Program-made: the position numbers and the translations under genes | Assembly: GCA_963825615.1 (NCBI GenBank) | Contig: CAWGTV010000001.1 | Coordinates: forward strand, 62,001 to 126,000 | Reading direction: 5' to 3' | Origin: JAHEDT01 sp963825615 | GTDB taxonomy: Bacteria; Desulfobacterota; Desulfuromonadia; Desulfuromonadales; BM103 | DNA: 64,000 nucleotides | The notes under the pieces: model-generated | Seen by the model: the letters and a program-made list of their open reading frames with translations, nothing else | What the model was told of the DNA's origin: nothing | The model's database searches: none | In this document: positions 43,149 through 51,310 of the stretch, in pieces | How positions within the stretch are numbered: the first letter of the stretch is position 1 | Layout of the letters: each line of letters opens with the position of its first letter

Positions 43149-44369
43149 TCACCCCTTTAAGCTGGATATGATGTTGACTTTGCTATGCAGGGTTTTGTGA
43201 ACCGGACACCGTTCTGCAATCTCCAGCAGCTTTTGTCTCTGTTCTTCGTCGAGTTCGCCAAACAGCTCTATCTCCCGTACCATGCGGTCAATTTTGCCAC
43301 TGTCGTTTTCGCACCCATCACAATCGTCGGCGTGTATTTTCTGGTGGGTTAAACGTACCACAGCCTTGGCAAGAGGCAGTTTCTTGCGGCGCGCATACAT
43401 CTGCAACGTCATGCTGGTGCAGGCCCCGAGTGCGACCAACAAATAATCGTAAGGCGTCGGTCCTCGGTTTGTGCCGCCATATTGCAGAGGTTCGTCGGCA
43501 ACCATCGCATGTCCGTTGGCAAATATCTCGGTGAAAAAACCGTGATTCTCGGTGCTGGTTGTCACCCGGGTGTCGATGACAATAGTGTCTTCGCGCACCT
43601 CTTCTGCGGCATTGATGTAGCGACTCCCCCAAGAGGCAATCATCAAGCCGACATACAAAGAATCCTCCTCCTTCAGCAGCAGATGGTCGGCATCATCCAG
43701 GGTAATAAAACTTTTCGGATGCTTTGCGGCACTGTAGATCTTCGCGGCATTATCGATCCCAACGGTTGTGTCACGGGGAGAGTGCATCACCAGCAAAGCG
43801 GTTTTCAGGTTTCGGATGTGATGATCAAGCTGTTGCATCTCGAGGTCTGCCAGGAACTGTTTTTTGATCTTGAAATGTCTGCCTGCCAAGTTGACTTCAG
43901 CCGTACCTTCTCGTTCAATCTGGTCGCGCGCTGATGCAAAGTGCTGGGCGACATGGCCCGGATCATGCGGAGCGGCGATCGTAACGACGGCGTTGAGCGA
44001 AGCGATATCCTTCGCCGCCTGAAGGACCGCGGCGCCGCCGAGGGAGTGGCCAATAATAATCTGCGGCCCTTCCAGCTCTTTGGACATATATTCTGCCGCC
44101 GCAACCAGGTCGGCAACATTTGTGCTGAAATTGGTATCGGCAAAATCCCCCTCGCTCTGTCCGAGACCGGTAAAGTCAAAACGTAAAACGGCAATTTTCT
44201 CCCGGTTTAACGCAGAGGCAATATTGGCTGCGGCCTTGAGGTTCTTGGTGCAAGTAAAGCAATGTGCGAACAGAGCATAGGCGATCGGTTTTTCATCCTC
44301 CGGCAGGTCAAGCAGAGCGGCCAGCTGCTCACCACGGCTGTTGGGAAAAGAAATTTTCACAGTCTTCAT
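43149..44369 (-). CDS. Bifunctional alpha/beta-hydrolase–OsmC fusion protein
   Basis: 406 residues. The N-terminal part (1-260) is an alpha/beta hydrolase: ALFAHCFTCTKNLKAAANIA, FDFTGLGQSEGDFADT, IIIGHSLGGAAVLQAA (nucleophile elbow GHSLGG), and HSPRDTTVGID with the acid. The C-terminal part (about 270-406) is an OsmC/Ohr-like domain: YDYLLVALGACTSMTLQMYAR and CPVHKTLHSKVNI, with the two peroxidatic Cys. OsmC proteins reduce organic peroxides. The fused hydrolase may supply or cleave its substrate. AGGAGCAGGTT precedes the ATG. Fusions of this type are known in other bacteria, but substrates are not. Confidence 0.9.
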   Translation of the reverse strand: MKTVKISFPNSRGEQLAALLDLPEDEKPIAYALFAHCFTCTKNLKAAANIASALNREKIAVLRFDFTGLGQSEGDFADTNFSTNVADLVAAAEYMSKELEGPQIIIGHSLGGAAVLQAAKDIASLNAVVTIAAPHDPGHVAQHFASARDQIEREGTAEVNLAGRHFKIKKQFLADLEMQQLDHHIRNLKTALLVMHSPRDTTVGIDNAAKIYSAAKHPKSFITLDDADHLLLKEEDSLYVGLMIASWGSRYINAAEEVREDTIVIDTRVTTSTENHGFFTEIFANGHAMVADEPLQYGGTNRGPTPYDYLLVALGACTSMTLQMYARRKKLPLAKAVVRLTHQKIHADDCDGCENDSGKIDRMVREIELFGELDEEQRQKLLEIAERCPVHKTLHSKVNIISSLKG

Positions 44370-44535
44370 AACCTGCTCCTTTACCGAACTCTGAGGAATA
44401 TGAGGGGAAAGAGGGATGTCAAAAATTTCTATCACATCTCTTTAGTCGGACCATAATCTTAACATATGGATGGGTCGAACGTTCCGGAGACGCCGCAGTT
44501 AATGATGGCGTTGCTTAATCGTGGATCAGAAATCA

Positions 44536-44614
44536 GGGACACGCAAAAGGGACACTCTTTTTTGAGTGTCCCCGGCTCTGTGCATTTTTTGTGAAATGTG
44601 TGGACCTGACCCCT
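44536..44614. repeat. Composite element: GGGACACTC hairpin plus right half of the inverted repeat
   Basis: GGGACACGCAAAAGGGACACTC, then TTTTTTGAGTGTCCCCGGCTC, then TGTGCATTTTTTGTGAAATG and TGGACCTGACCCCT (each stated in parts). It ends one base before TCA, the stop of the minus-strand gene at 44616. It matches 47945-48018 closely. Confidence 0.88.
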
Positions 44615-44615
44615 A

Positions 44616-44972
44616 TCACTCCAGCAAAAAGTCCTCCAGGTTGGTTTTGCCATAGTTCACCCCTGGATTGGCATCTTTGATCTGCTTGGCCAGCATGGCC
44701 ATGATGGTTTTCACGCCCGGGGTTTTCTCAGGGTCCGTGAGCGGCAGCAGCCTGACCGTCAGGCTGGTTTGTTTCTGCGACAGCTCGACGAAAAAGCTTT
44801 GATTGTTGCCGTTTTCAACGGCCAGGGACTCGACGAGCGCTTTGTTCTGGCCTGCATTGAGGTACTTGTCGGTCACTTTCAGAACACCACAGTCAATCCT
44901 GGTCGTGAACGGGGCAACGTTATCAAAAGCTATTTTTGTTGAATTGATATTCTCCAAAACGACATGGGGCAT
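44616..44972 (-). CDS. Conserved hypothetical protein
   Basis: 118 residues, soluble, without signal peptide. A beta-rich first half (HVVLENINSTKIAFDNVAPF, TRIDCGVLKVTDKYLNA) leads to FFVELSQKQTSLTVRLLPLTD and a helical tail (VKTIMAMLAKQIKDAN, NYGKTNLEDFLLE). One Cys. I do not recognise the family. The C-terminal KTNLxDFL motif recurs in a short remnant at 36485-36550. The stop abuts a composite repeat. CACAGGGTGGAGGAA, read on the minus strand, precedes the ATG. Confidence 0.5.
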   Translation of the reverse strand: MPHVVLENINSTKIAFDNVAPFTTRIDCGVLKVTDKYLNAGQNKALVESLAVENGNNQSFFVELSQKQTSLTVRLLPLTDPEKTPGVKTIMAMLAKQIKDANPGVNYGKTNLEDFLLE

Positions 44973-45140
44973 CTTGTTCCTCCACCCTGTAAGTTAATTG
45001 TTAACGCCTATAAAAACGGCAAAGGAGAGACCCTCCGCAAGGAGACTGGTATTTTTACCACCCTTTTTTGCTGCCGATCGGACAAAAAGGATGGCGCCTG
45101 ACAGTACGCGAACGGCTGGTTTGTTGTTCTCTGGTCTTGG

Positions 45141-45163
45141 GGGCACTCACTATTGAGTGTCCC
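45141..45163. repeat. Short hairpin of the GGGCACTCA family
   Basis: GGGCACTCA / TGAGTGTCCC, 10 bp beyond the ADP-ribosylglycohydrolase stop. It has no T-run, so it looks REP-like rather than a strong terminator. Confidence 0.5.
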
Positions 45164-45172
45164 GACTCCCGC

Positions 45173-46273
45173 TCATTGATTTAAACCGGGCCCCGAAAAC
45201 AGCCGGTTGATCTCGTCGGAAATCAGCTCTTGATCGGCCAACTGGGCAAACAATTCGTTTATTGTAGCAGCATTTATCAATCCCAGTATGACACCCAGCA
45301 CAGCACCACGATGAACATTGTCCCCGCCGCGGTTGGTGTTGACCAGTAGCGCCTGTTGCGGCTCGGCGGCATATTTGTATGCCAGATAAAGAACACTCGG
45401 CCAGGAACCGCTGATGTAGCAGGCTGTGGAAAAAAGGTTCCCGACCACGTGGATGTCGTCGTGAGTTTTTTCAAGCAGTGCCGGCAGGTCGAGGCCAATG
45501 CTGAATTTCGCCGCCCGGGCAAGCAACTCGTGAGGCGACTGATTCTGGTCGCGAAACAACAGGGCATCGAGCAGTTCGACATAAACCGCGCAGATATGCC
45601 CCAGGTCTTTATCCGGATGAGTCAGGAAGAGATGTTGCAGGCAGTGCCCCTGAACCTCGACCAGTGGAAGACCTTGTAACCTCTCGCTCAGCACAATCGG
45701 TGCGATGGTCACCAAACCTCCAATAGAGGGCGTATCGTGGGTGACCGCGCCACAGCGATCTTTTGCTTTGCCGCTTTCCAGATTGGCAAAAAAACCGCGA
45801 TGATACGATTCGGCATAAGTGTCGGGGTGTCGGGGCGGATCGGCGGTCATGAAGTCAATGTAGTCATCGAGAAAGCTCTGTTTGTCGTATCGGCCGGCAT
45901 TGGCATGCAGATTTCGCATCACAACCCTCGCACAGTGGGCGTTGAGGGTGTTCTCTCCCGCCTGCATCTGCTGGTGATAATGCTGGTTTGCGAGCCCCCA
46001 GTATTTCCGTCGGCCCTTAAGAATCACTTCGCCAACGATCTCTCGTGCTCGCCCATGAGAAGCTTGCACTCCCCTGCCGCCTTTGACTGTGGAGTGGAGT
46101 GACATGATCGATCCAGGATGATACTCAGGCGCAGCCTCGAACTGAGTGATTCCACCGGGAAACGCTTTTTCGATATCGAGAGGGTTGTAATACCAATGCA
46201 CCGGCATCGCCAAGGCATCAGCGACAAATAAATTTTTCAGTGCGGCACTGGCTCTTCGTTGTTGCAGATTCAT
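45173..46273 (-). CDS. ADP-ribosylglycohydrolase-family protein
   Basis: 366 residues, all helical in prediction. The N-terminus ALKNLFVADALAMPVHWYYN has the position where the first metal-binding residues lie, and the C-terminal NTNRGGDNVHRGAVLGVILG corresponds to the GGDTD..A..GA motif of the family, with V-H-R in place of the second acid. The family removes ADP-ribose from proteins or nucleotides, or acts on related glycosides. The altered ends leave activity uncertain. It is last in a three-gene minus-strand operon: its ATG overlaps the SRPBCC stop (ATGA). Confidence 0.8.
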   Translation of the reverse strand: MNLQQRRASAALKNLFVADALAMPVHWYYNPLDIEKAFPGGITQFEAAPEYHPGSIMSLHSTVKGGRGVQASHGRAREIVGEVILKGRRKYWGLANQHYHQQMQAGENTLNAHCARVVMRNLHANAGRYDKQSFLDDYIDFMTADPPRHPDTYAESYHRGFFANLESGKAKDRCGAVTHDTPSIGGLVTIAPIVLSERLQGLPLVEVQGHCLQHLFLTHPDKDLGHICAVYVELLDALLFRDQNQSPHELLARAAKFSIGLDLPALLEKTHDDIHVVGNLFSTACYISGSWPSVLYLAYKYAAEPQQALLVNTNRGGDNVHRGAVLGVILGLINAATINELFAQLADQELISDEINRLFSGPGLNQ

Positions 46274-46677
46274 TGCGAAATCCTTGACTTGATGTTTCCG
46301 TCTCTTTGCGTCTCAAGCGCCAGGCGGGCAATCCGATTGGCCGCCTGACGGCAAATCAGCGCGTAAGGAAATGCCGCAAAAGGAAGTTCAAAAATAAGCT
46401 CGCAGCTGTTTTCGTTGAGCTTTTTCAAACGATGTCCGGTCGCCGCAAACCCGGAAACTTTCCAGTCCCAGAAAGCAGGTGCTTCGCAGGTGGTGATTTC
46501 AAATGTCACCCAGATCCCGACTGCTGTTTTGAGGCGTCCCTGCAACCCCGAATAAATGTAGCGTTGCGGGCAATCGACGCGACGAACGGATGGCCCCCAA
46601 ACCGGCCACTGCCGGGTGTCGATCAAGATGTCCCAGACCCTTTCAAGGGGGGCATTGATCTTTTTAACCACCTGCAT
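46270..46677 (-). CDS. SRPBCC (START/Bet v 1-fold) protein
   Basis: 135 residues. MQVVKKINAPLERVWDILID is the SRPBCC N-terminus, and the fold's strands and long C-terminal helix follow (VGIWVTFEITTCEAPAFWDW, VSGFAATGHRLKKLNE). These proteins hold a hydrophobic ligand in a cavity, e.g. polyketides or lipids. No ligand is evident here. It is translationally linked downstream of the FAD-dependent enzyme (stop-to-start adjacent) and overlaps the ADP-ribosylglycohydrolase gene by 4 bp. The three are predicted to be one operon. Confidence 0.8.
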   Translation of the reverse strand: MQVVKKINAPLERVWDILIDTRQWPVWGPSVRRVDCPQRYIYSGLQGRLKTAVGIWVTFEITTCEAPAFWDWKVSGFAATGHRLKKLNENSCELIFELPFAAFPYALICRQAANRIARLALETQRDGNIKSRISQ

Positions 46678-47646
46678 TTAGACCTTTTCCTGTTCGAAAT
46701 GTTTTATCATCCGCAACGCCAGATCGGCGCCACTCTGCCAGGCATCCTCAACCCGTCGGCCAAGACACCAGTCACCACAGACCCCCAGGCTCAATCCAGC
46801 ATCCCATAAACAGGGCCGATTTAAAGCTGACTCGGTGAACGCATAGCGCCAGCGATGGCTGAACAAGATTTCGCTGGAACCGTCGCTGGAAACCAGCTGA
46901 TCGAAACGTTTTTGCAATTGCTGACCGACCGTCTCGGCAGTCTCTTCCAGATGCGCGACCGACCAGCTTTTCGTCGCCTGCACCAGGTAAACATTGGTGT
47001 TCATGCGCCCTGGTTTGGCACTGTTGTGAATAACACGACAGATCACCGGGTCCTGATAAGCCGCGACATCGGCCTGGTTGGTCAACTTGGTCTTGGAGCG
47101 GATGGCGGTAACCCAACAGGGTTCCATGTTGACGGTACGGATCGCTTCGGCCAGCGTCGTTTGTTCGAGGAGTAAAGACAACGCCTGGGGGGCTGGAACA
47201 GCGATCACAACCTGCGGCCAGCAGCCCAGCAACGAGTCTCCATCGTTGAACAGCTGCCAACCCTCAGCAGAGGCGAGCAGTCGGGCAATCCGGGTTGAAG
47301 GCTGGAATCGCAAGTCGCCTAGCAGCCCCCGGGTTATTGCGCTGTTGCGTGGAACTCCGATCAAGTGCGGTTGCTCATCGATCCCCAGCGACCCTGTCAC
47401 GTGCGGCTGCCAACGCTGCAAGCTTTCGGAGGGTAGATGATGCTTTAAAAACTCCATAAATTTGGGGAGATGCGAGGAACAATAGGGCGCACCGTGATCG
47501 ATCCAGCCACCCTCGAAGGAGCGGCTGGAAAGTCGGCCCCCCGTCCCTTTACTTTTATCGAAAACCGTCACCATGGCACCCGCGGCCTCTAATATCCGGG
47601 CAGCAGTCAAGCCGGCCATTCCTGAGCCAATAACTGCGACTTTCAT
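46678..47646 (-). CDS. FAD-dependent amine-oxidase-like oxidoreductase (renalase type)
   Basis: 322 residues. MKVAVIGSGMAGLTAARILE is the FAD dinucleotide-binding loop, DKSKGTGGRLSSRSFEGGWIDHG matches the second FAD motif of NAD(P)-binding flavoproteins, and GVCGDWCLGRRVEDAWQSGA is the C-terminal FAD site. The size and GGRLSSR match renalase-like proteins that oxidise NAD(P)H isomers or related reduced compounds. GAGGTGAGAT precedes the ATG. It is the first gene of the operon with the SRPBCC and ADP-ribosylglycohydrolase genes. A link with NAD-derived metabolites is suggestive but unproven. Confidence 0.85.
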   Translation of the reverse strand: MKVAVIGSGMAGLTAARILEAAGAMVTVFDKSKGTGGRLSSRSFEGGWIDHGAPYCSSHLPKFMEFLKHHLPSESLQRWQPHVTGSLGIDEQPHLIGVPRNSAITRGLLGDLRFQPSTRIARLLASAEGWQLFNDGDSLLGCWPQVVIAVPAPQALSLLLEQTTLAEAIRTVNMEPCWVTAIRSKTKLTNQADVAAYQDPVICRVIHNSAKPGRMNTNVYLVQATKSWSVAHLEETAETVGQQLQKRFDQLVSSDGSSEILFSHRWRYAFTESALNRPCLWDAGLSLGVCGDWCLGRRVEDAWQSGADLALRMIKHFEQEKV

Positions 47647-47944
47647 ATCTCACCTCGCGATTCATCTAGCAGTTCAAGAATGAGTTTTTCCAGTGGCAAA
47701 TGAACGTCGTCGAGGACACGCGGCAGGTTGTCAAAGCAGCGAAAGCTGGCGATAGATTCTGAAGGTTTGGGGTCGGATCCACACATGTCAATAAATCGCT
47801 GCCTCTTTCGTAGGTTACGACAAGTATACCCGGCAGCGTGGTACATGCCGCAAGAAAAGACAAAGGGGCCAACCGAAAAGAAACACGACAGAGTCTCTTC
47901 CGTAAGCGCCCCCGATGACGTAATCGTAACTCAGGAATCGGGAA

Positions 47945-48018
47945 GACGCAAAAGGGATGCTCTTCTTGAGCGTCCCCGGCTCTGTGCATTTTTTGTGAAA
48001 TGTGTAGACCTGACCCCT
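47945..48018. repeat. Composite element: GGGATGCTC hairpin plus right half of the inverted repeat
   Basis: GACGCAAAAGGGATGCTC, CTTGAGCGTCCCCGGCTC and TGTGCATTTTTTGTGAAATG, ending GTAGACCTGACCCCT. A drifted copy of the left arm (GGGGTCGGATCCACACATGT) also lies at 47768-47787. Confidence 0.88.
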
Positions 48019-48082
48019 ATCATGCCCAGCTTTTTCTTTTGATATATAATGAAGACTGTTCCGGTCATCGCAAGGAGACAAC

Positions 48083-49423
48083 ATGGCGATTCACCCTTCA
48101 TCCTGGAGCTCCCCGATTACCGGCTGGCTGCAGCAGCTGGTCAGGGTGGAGCCACATGAGATCAGGGCAATGCTCTGGGCGTTCAGTTACTTCTTCGCCC
48201 TGCTGTGCTCCTACTATATCATCCGACCGATGCGCGACGAGATGGGAATCGCCGGAGGAGTCGAGCACCTGCAGTGGTTGTTTACCGGGACCTTCCTGAC
48301 CATGCTGGCTGCGGTCCCACTGTTCGGCTGGGTCACATCGCGCTTCTCCCGCCAGCAGTTTCTGCCCCTGGTCTATGCTTTCTTCATCGCCAGCCTGCTG
48401 CTCTTCTTCGTGCTGTTCCGCTCCGGCCTGACCCATGTCTGGGTGGCGCGGGCATTCTTTATCTGGGCCAGCGTTTTCAACTTGTTTATCGTTTCGGTGT
48501 TCTGGAGCTTCATGGCAGACCTGTTCGACGATGCCCAGGCCAAGCGCTTGTTCGGGTTTATCGCCGCCGGTGGCACCGCCGGTGCCGTGGCCGGTCCCGC
48601 CCTGACCGCGAGCCTGGCCATCCCCCTCGGACCGACCAATCTACTCTTGATCTCCGCCGCTATTCTGGGGTGGGCGGTCCTCTGCATCCGACGGCTGGGC
48701 GCATGGCGGGACAGCCTGGAGTCAGATCGATTGGAGACCTCGAGTGGCTTCGCGGCAGGGCAAACCATCGATAAAAAAACCGGTCTCAACGGCGGCGCGC
48801 TGGCCGGCCTGCGGCTGATCATTCGCTCGCCCTACCTGCTGGGAATCTGCCTGCTGATCCTGTTCTACACGACCCTGTCGACCTTTCTCTATTTTCAGCA
48901 GGCGCAGATCGTCCGCGACAGCTTTGCCGATCCGGCCCAGCGCACAACGGTCTTCGCGGCAATGGATTTTGCCACCAACGCCCTGACTATCGTCATCCAG
49001 CTATTCCTGACCGGGCGCATCGTCCAGACCCTGGGCATGAGCTGGGCCCTGGCGCTGGTCCCCCTGCTGCTTGGCGCCGGTTTCCTGCTGCTTGGCATTG
49101 CGCCCGTGCTGGCTGTGTTGGTGACGGTGCAGGTCGTGCGGCGCGCCGGAAATTACGCGATTATGAAGCCCAGCCGGGAAATGCTCTTCGTGGTGCTCGG
49201 CCGGGAGGAAAAGTACAAGGCGAAAAACATCATTGACACGGTCATCTACCGCAGTGGCGACGTGGTGAGCGCTTGGGCCTATGCCGGGCTGCAGGCGCTT
49301 GGTCTGGGTTTGGCGGCGATCGCCTTCCTCGCAGTGCCGGTGACCGGTCTGTGGGCCTGGATCTCCTTCCTGCTGGGACGGAGGCAGGAAGCCCGGGCCA
49401 AAGAACTGGAGGTGCACGCATGA
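48083..49423 (+). CDS. NTP/NDP-exchange (NTT/AAA-type) or MFS carrier
   Basis: 446 residues with about twelve membrane segments. WAFSYFFALLCSYYIIRPMRDEMG near the N-terminus matches the ATP/ADP-antiporter-like MFS group, and the repeated FFIWASVFNLFIVSVFWSFMADLF and RLFGFIAAGGTAGAVAGPAL in the first half also fit. The central loop carries DSLESDRLETSSGF. NTT proteins exchange nucleotides in plastids and parasites, but free-living bacteria often carry members with unknown cargo. AGGAGACAAC precedes ATG. The stop overlaps the start of a Tat-exported aldo/keto reductase by 4 bp (ATGA), so they are translated together. Confidence 0.8.
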   Translation: MAIHPSSWSSPITGWLQQLVRVEPHEIRAMLWAFSYFFALLCSYYIIRPMRDEMGIAGGVEHLQWLFTGTFLTMLAAVPLFGWVTSRFSRQQFLPLVYAFFIASLLLFFVLFRSGLTHVWVARAFFIWASVFNLFIVSVFWSFMADLFDDAQAKRLFGFIAAGGTAGAVAGPALTASLAIPLGPTNLLLISAAILGWAVLCIRRLGAWRDSLESDRLETSSGFAAGQTIDKKTGLNGGALAGLRLIIRSPYLLGICLLILFYTTLSTFLYFQQAQIVRDSFADPAQRTTVFAAMDFATNALTIVIQLFLTGRIVQTLGMSWALALVPLLLGAGFLLLGIAPVLAVLVTVQVVRRAGNYAIMKPSREMLFVVLGREEKYKAKNIIDTVIYRSGDVVSAWAYAGLQALGLGLAAIAFLAVPVTGLWAWISFLLGRRQEARAKELEVHA

Positions 49424-50355
49424 TTCTCAATGACTATCCGATTTCCCGCAGAACCTTTGTCGGCACCCTGGCCGCCGCGCTGACCACAGTCTGGCTGGTG
49501 CCTGGCAAGCTGCACGCTGCGGACCAAACACTAATTCGCAAGACGATCCCGACCACCGGAGAAGCGTTGCCGGCAATCGGTCTCGGTACCTCGCGAACCC
49601 TTGACATTGGCAGTGACCAAACCGCCCTTGAGGGTCTCGTCGAGGTGATGCAGGCCTTCTTCGCCAGCGGCGGGCAATTGATCGACTCCTCGCCGATGTA
49701 CGGCTCAGCGGAACAGGTCATCGGTGAGCTGTTGCAGCGCACCGGCTCGCATGACAAGCTGTTTGCCGCGACCAAGGTCTGGACAGATGGCGAACAGGAC
49801 GGCATCCGGCAGATGCAGGAGTCACTCAGGAAGTGGGGGCTTGACCGCTTCGACCTGATGCAGATCCACAACCTGCGCGATTGGCAGGTCCACCTGAAAA
49901 CCCTCAGGGACTGGAAAGCGGCCGGCAAGATCCGCTACATCGGTATCACCACATCCCACGGCCGGTCTCACGGGGAGTTGGAATCGATCCTGCGCAATGA
50001 ACCGTTCGACTTCGTCCAGTTCAGCTACAACATCGAAGACCGCAGCGCCGAGGAACGCCTGCTGCCGCTGGCAACCGAGCGCGGCATCGCAGTCCTCGTC
50101 AATCGCCCCTTCCAGCGCGGCTCGCTGTTCAGTAAGGTCAAGGGGCAGACGCTGCCGGACTGGGCCGCTGACATCGATTGCAGCAGCTGGGGGCAATTCT
50201 TCCTCAAGTTCATCGTCTCCCACCCGGCCGTCACCTGTGTGATCCCTGCTACATCCAAGCTCCATCACCTGCAGGACAACATGGCCGCCGGATTTGGCCG
50301 CATCCCCGACGCCGCCACGCGCAAACGCATGATCGATTTTTTTGCCGCGCTGTAA
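49420..50355 (+). CDS. Tat-exported aldo/keto reductase
   Basis: 311 residues. The N-terminus ISRRTFVGTLAAALTTVW is a twin-arginine signal, so it should be folded with cofactor before export. The AKR tetrad is present: Asp in LIDSSPMYGSAEQVIGE, Tyr in the same run, Lys in FAATKVWTDGEQ, and His in LMQIHNL. The C-terminal NADPH pocket is less clear (CVIPATSKLHHLQDN). Reduction of a carbonyl in the periplasm is inferred, but the cofactor source outside the cytoplasm is unclear. ATG overlaps the carrier gene stop (ATGA), so the two are one unit. Confidence 0.87.
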   Translation: MILNDYPISRRTFVGTLAAALTTVWLVPGKLHAADQTLIRKTIPTTGEALPAIGLGTSRTLDIGSDQTALEGLVEVMQAFFASGGQLIDSSPMYGSAEQVIGELLQRTGSHDKLFAATKVWTDGEQDGIRQMQESLRKWGLDRFDLMQIHNLRDWQVHLKTLRDWKAAGKIRYIGITTSHGRSHGELESILRNEPFDFVQFSYNIEDRSAEERLLPLATERGIAVLVNRPFQRGSLFSKVKGQTLPDWAADIDCSSWGQFFLKFIVSHPAVTCVIPATSKLHHLQDNMAAGFGRIPDAATRKRMIDFFAAL

Positions 50356-50433
50356 AAGTATTTGGTATGCAGGATGAGAAGAGAGAACAGGAAAAGGCCT
50401 AAGAAGCTGCATATTGCAGTCTCTCAAGGGAGA

Positions 50434-50487
50434 GGGATCAGGGCGGCACATTATGCAAAAAATGTGAAATGTGTAGACCTGACCCCT
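50434..50487. repeat. Dispersed inverted repeat, right half with truncated left arm
   Basis: GGGATCAGGGCGGCACATTA is a reduced left side, then CAAAAAATGTGAAATGTG and TAGACCTGACCCCT. It lies 16 bp from the stop of the convergent Sir2 gene. Confidence 0.8.
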
Positions 50488-50502
50488 AATTATTAATTTA
50501 TC

Positions 50503-51267
50503 TTAAAGTGGAAGGTGTTCGGCAATGTTGCGACAGAATTCGTCAAGATCTGCATTGACAATATGGTGATGCTTTGTTGGAGCAAGCGCTATATTCCCTT
50601 GTGACACACCAATAACTGGTGCAGTGGTGGCATCTGGAAGAAGAGCTGCGGGGTAGACGGTCAACGAGGTCCCGAGCACCAGCAATAAATCGCAATCTTT
50701 AACAACAGCTTCCGCTTCTGCATACAGATGGACCTGCTCCCCGTAAAAAACGATATCCGGCTTAATCACACCGCTACATGATTTGCAATGCACGACCAAC
50801 GTACCGGGGTTAGCTGCAATCGCCTGCTGCCACCAGGACACATCCAGGGGCATATATTTTTTATTGCAATCGCAGCAAGTCGCCGAGATGAGGGACCCGT
50901 GCAATTCGATAACGTTACTGCTCCCCGCCGCCTGGTGAAGCATATCAATGTTTTGAGTGACCACAGCCGAGAGCTTGCCAGCCTCTTCAAGACGAGCCAG
51001 AAAGGTGTGGGCGAAAGTCGGACGGATGCCGGCGAGTAATTCAGTGAAATCAGATGCGAACTGATAAAAGTATTTGGGCTCGCGTCTAAACCAGCGGATA
51101 TCAAAAGTCTTTTCCGCATCGTACTGCCTGGTCACGTAAATACCCTGGGGGCCACGAAAGTCAGGGATGCCAGCAGCAGTGGAGAGCCCTGCCCCGGTCA
51201 GTGCGACAATTTTGTCGGCTTGCTCGATGAGGGAGACGATTTCAGTCAAACTTTTAAACGCAGTCAT
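50503..51267 (-). CDS. cobB: Sir2-family NAD-dependent protein deacylase
   Basis: 254 residues. ALTGAGLSTAAGIPDFRGPQG is the NAD-binding loop, TQNIDMLHQAAG carries the ribose-contacting Asn/Asp, and IELHGSL the catalytic His. The zinc site is CCDCNKKYM and HCKSCSG. GTSLTVYPAALL completes the fold. Sirtuins remove acyl groups from lysine using NAD, giving nicotinamide and O-acyl-ADP-ribose, which links them to the ADP-ribosylglycohydrolase 5 kb away (inference). It has an independent minus-strand position upstream of a half repeat. Confidence 0.93.
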   Translation of the reverse strand: MTAFKSLTEIVSLIEQADKIVALTGAGLSTAAGIPDFRGPQGIYVTRQYDAEKTFDIRWFRREPKYFYQFASDFTELLAGIRPTFAHTFLARLEEAGKLSAVVTQNIDMLHQAAGSSNVIELHGSLISATCCDCNKKYMPLDVSWWQQAIAANPGTLVVHCKSCSGVIKPDIVFYGEQVHLYAEAEAVVKDCDLLLVLGTSLTVYPAALLPDATTAPVIGVSQGNIALAPTKHHHIVNADLDEFCRNIAEHLPL

Positions 51268-51310
51268 TCCTTAAATCTCTTGAGATATTTCATGTGACGG
51301 AGAGGAGCCA

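Noticed and set aside
47643..47846. Short open frame overlapping the start of the FAD-enzyme gene by ATGA
   Set aside because: Its beginning reads through a drifted inverted repeat (GGGGTCGGATCCACACATG), and no family or ribosome site supports it.
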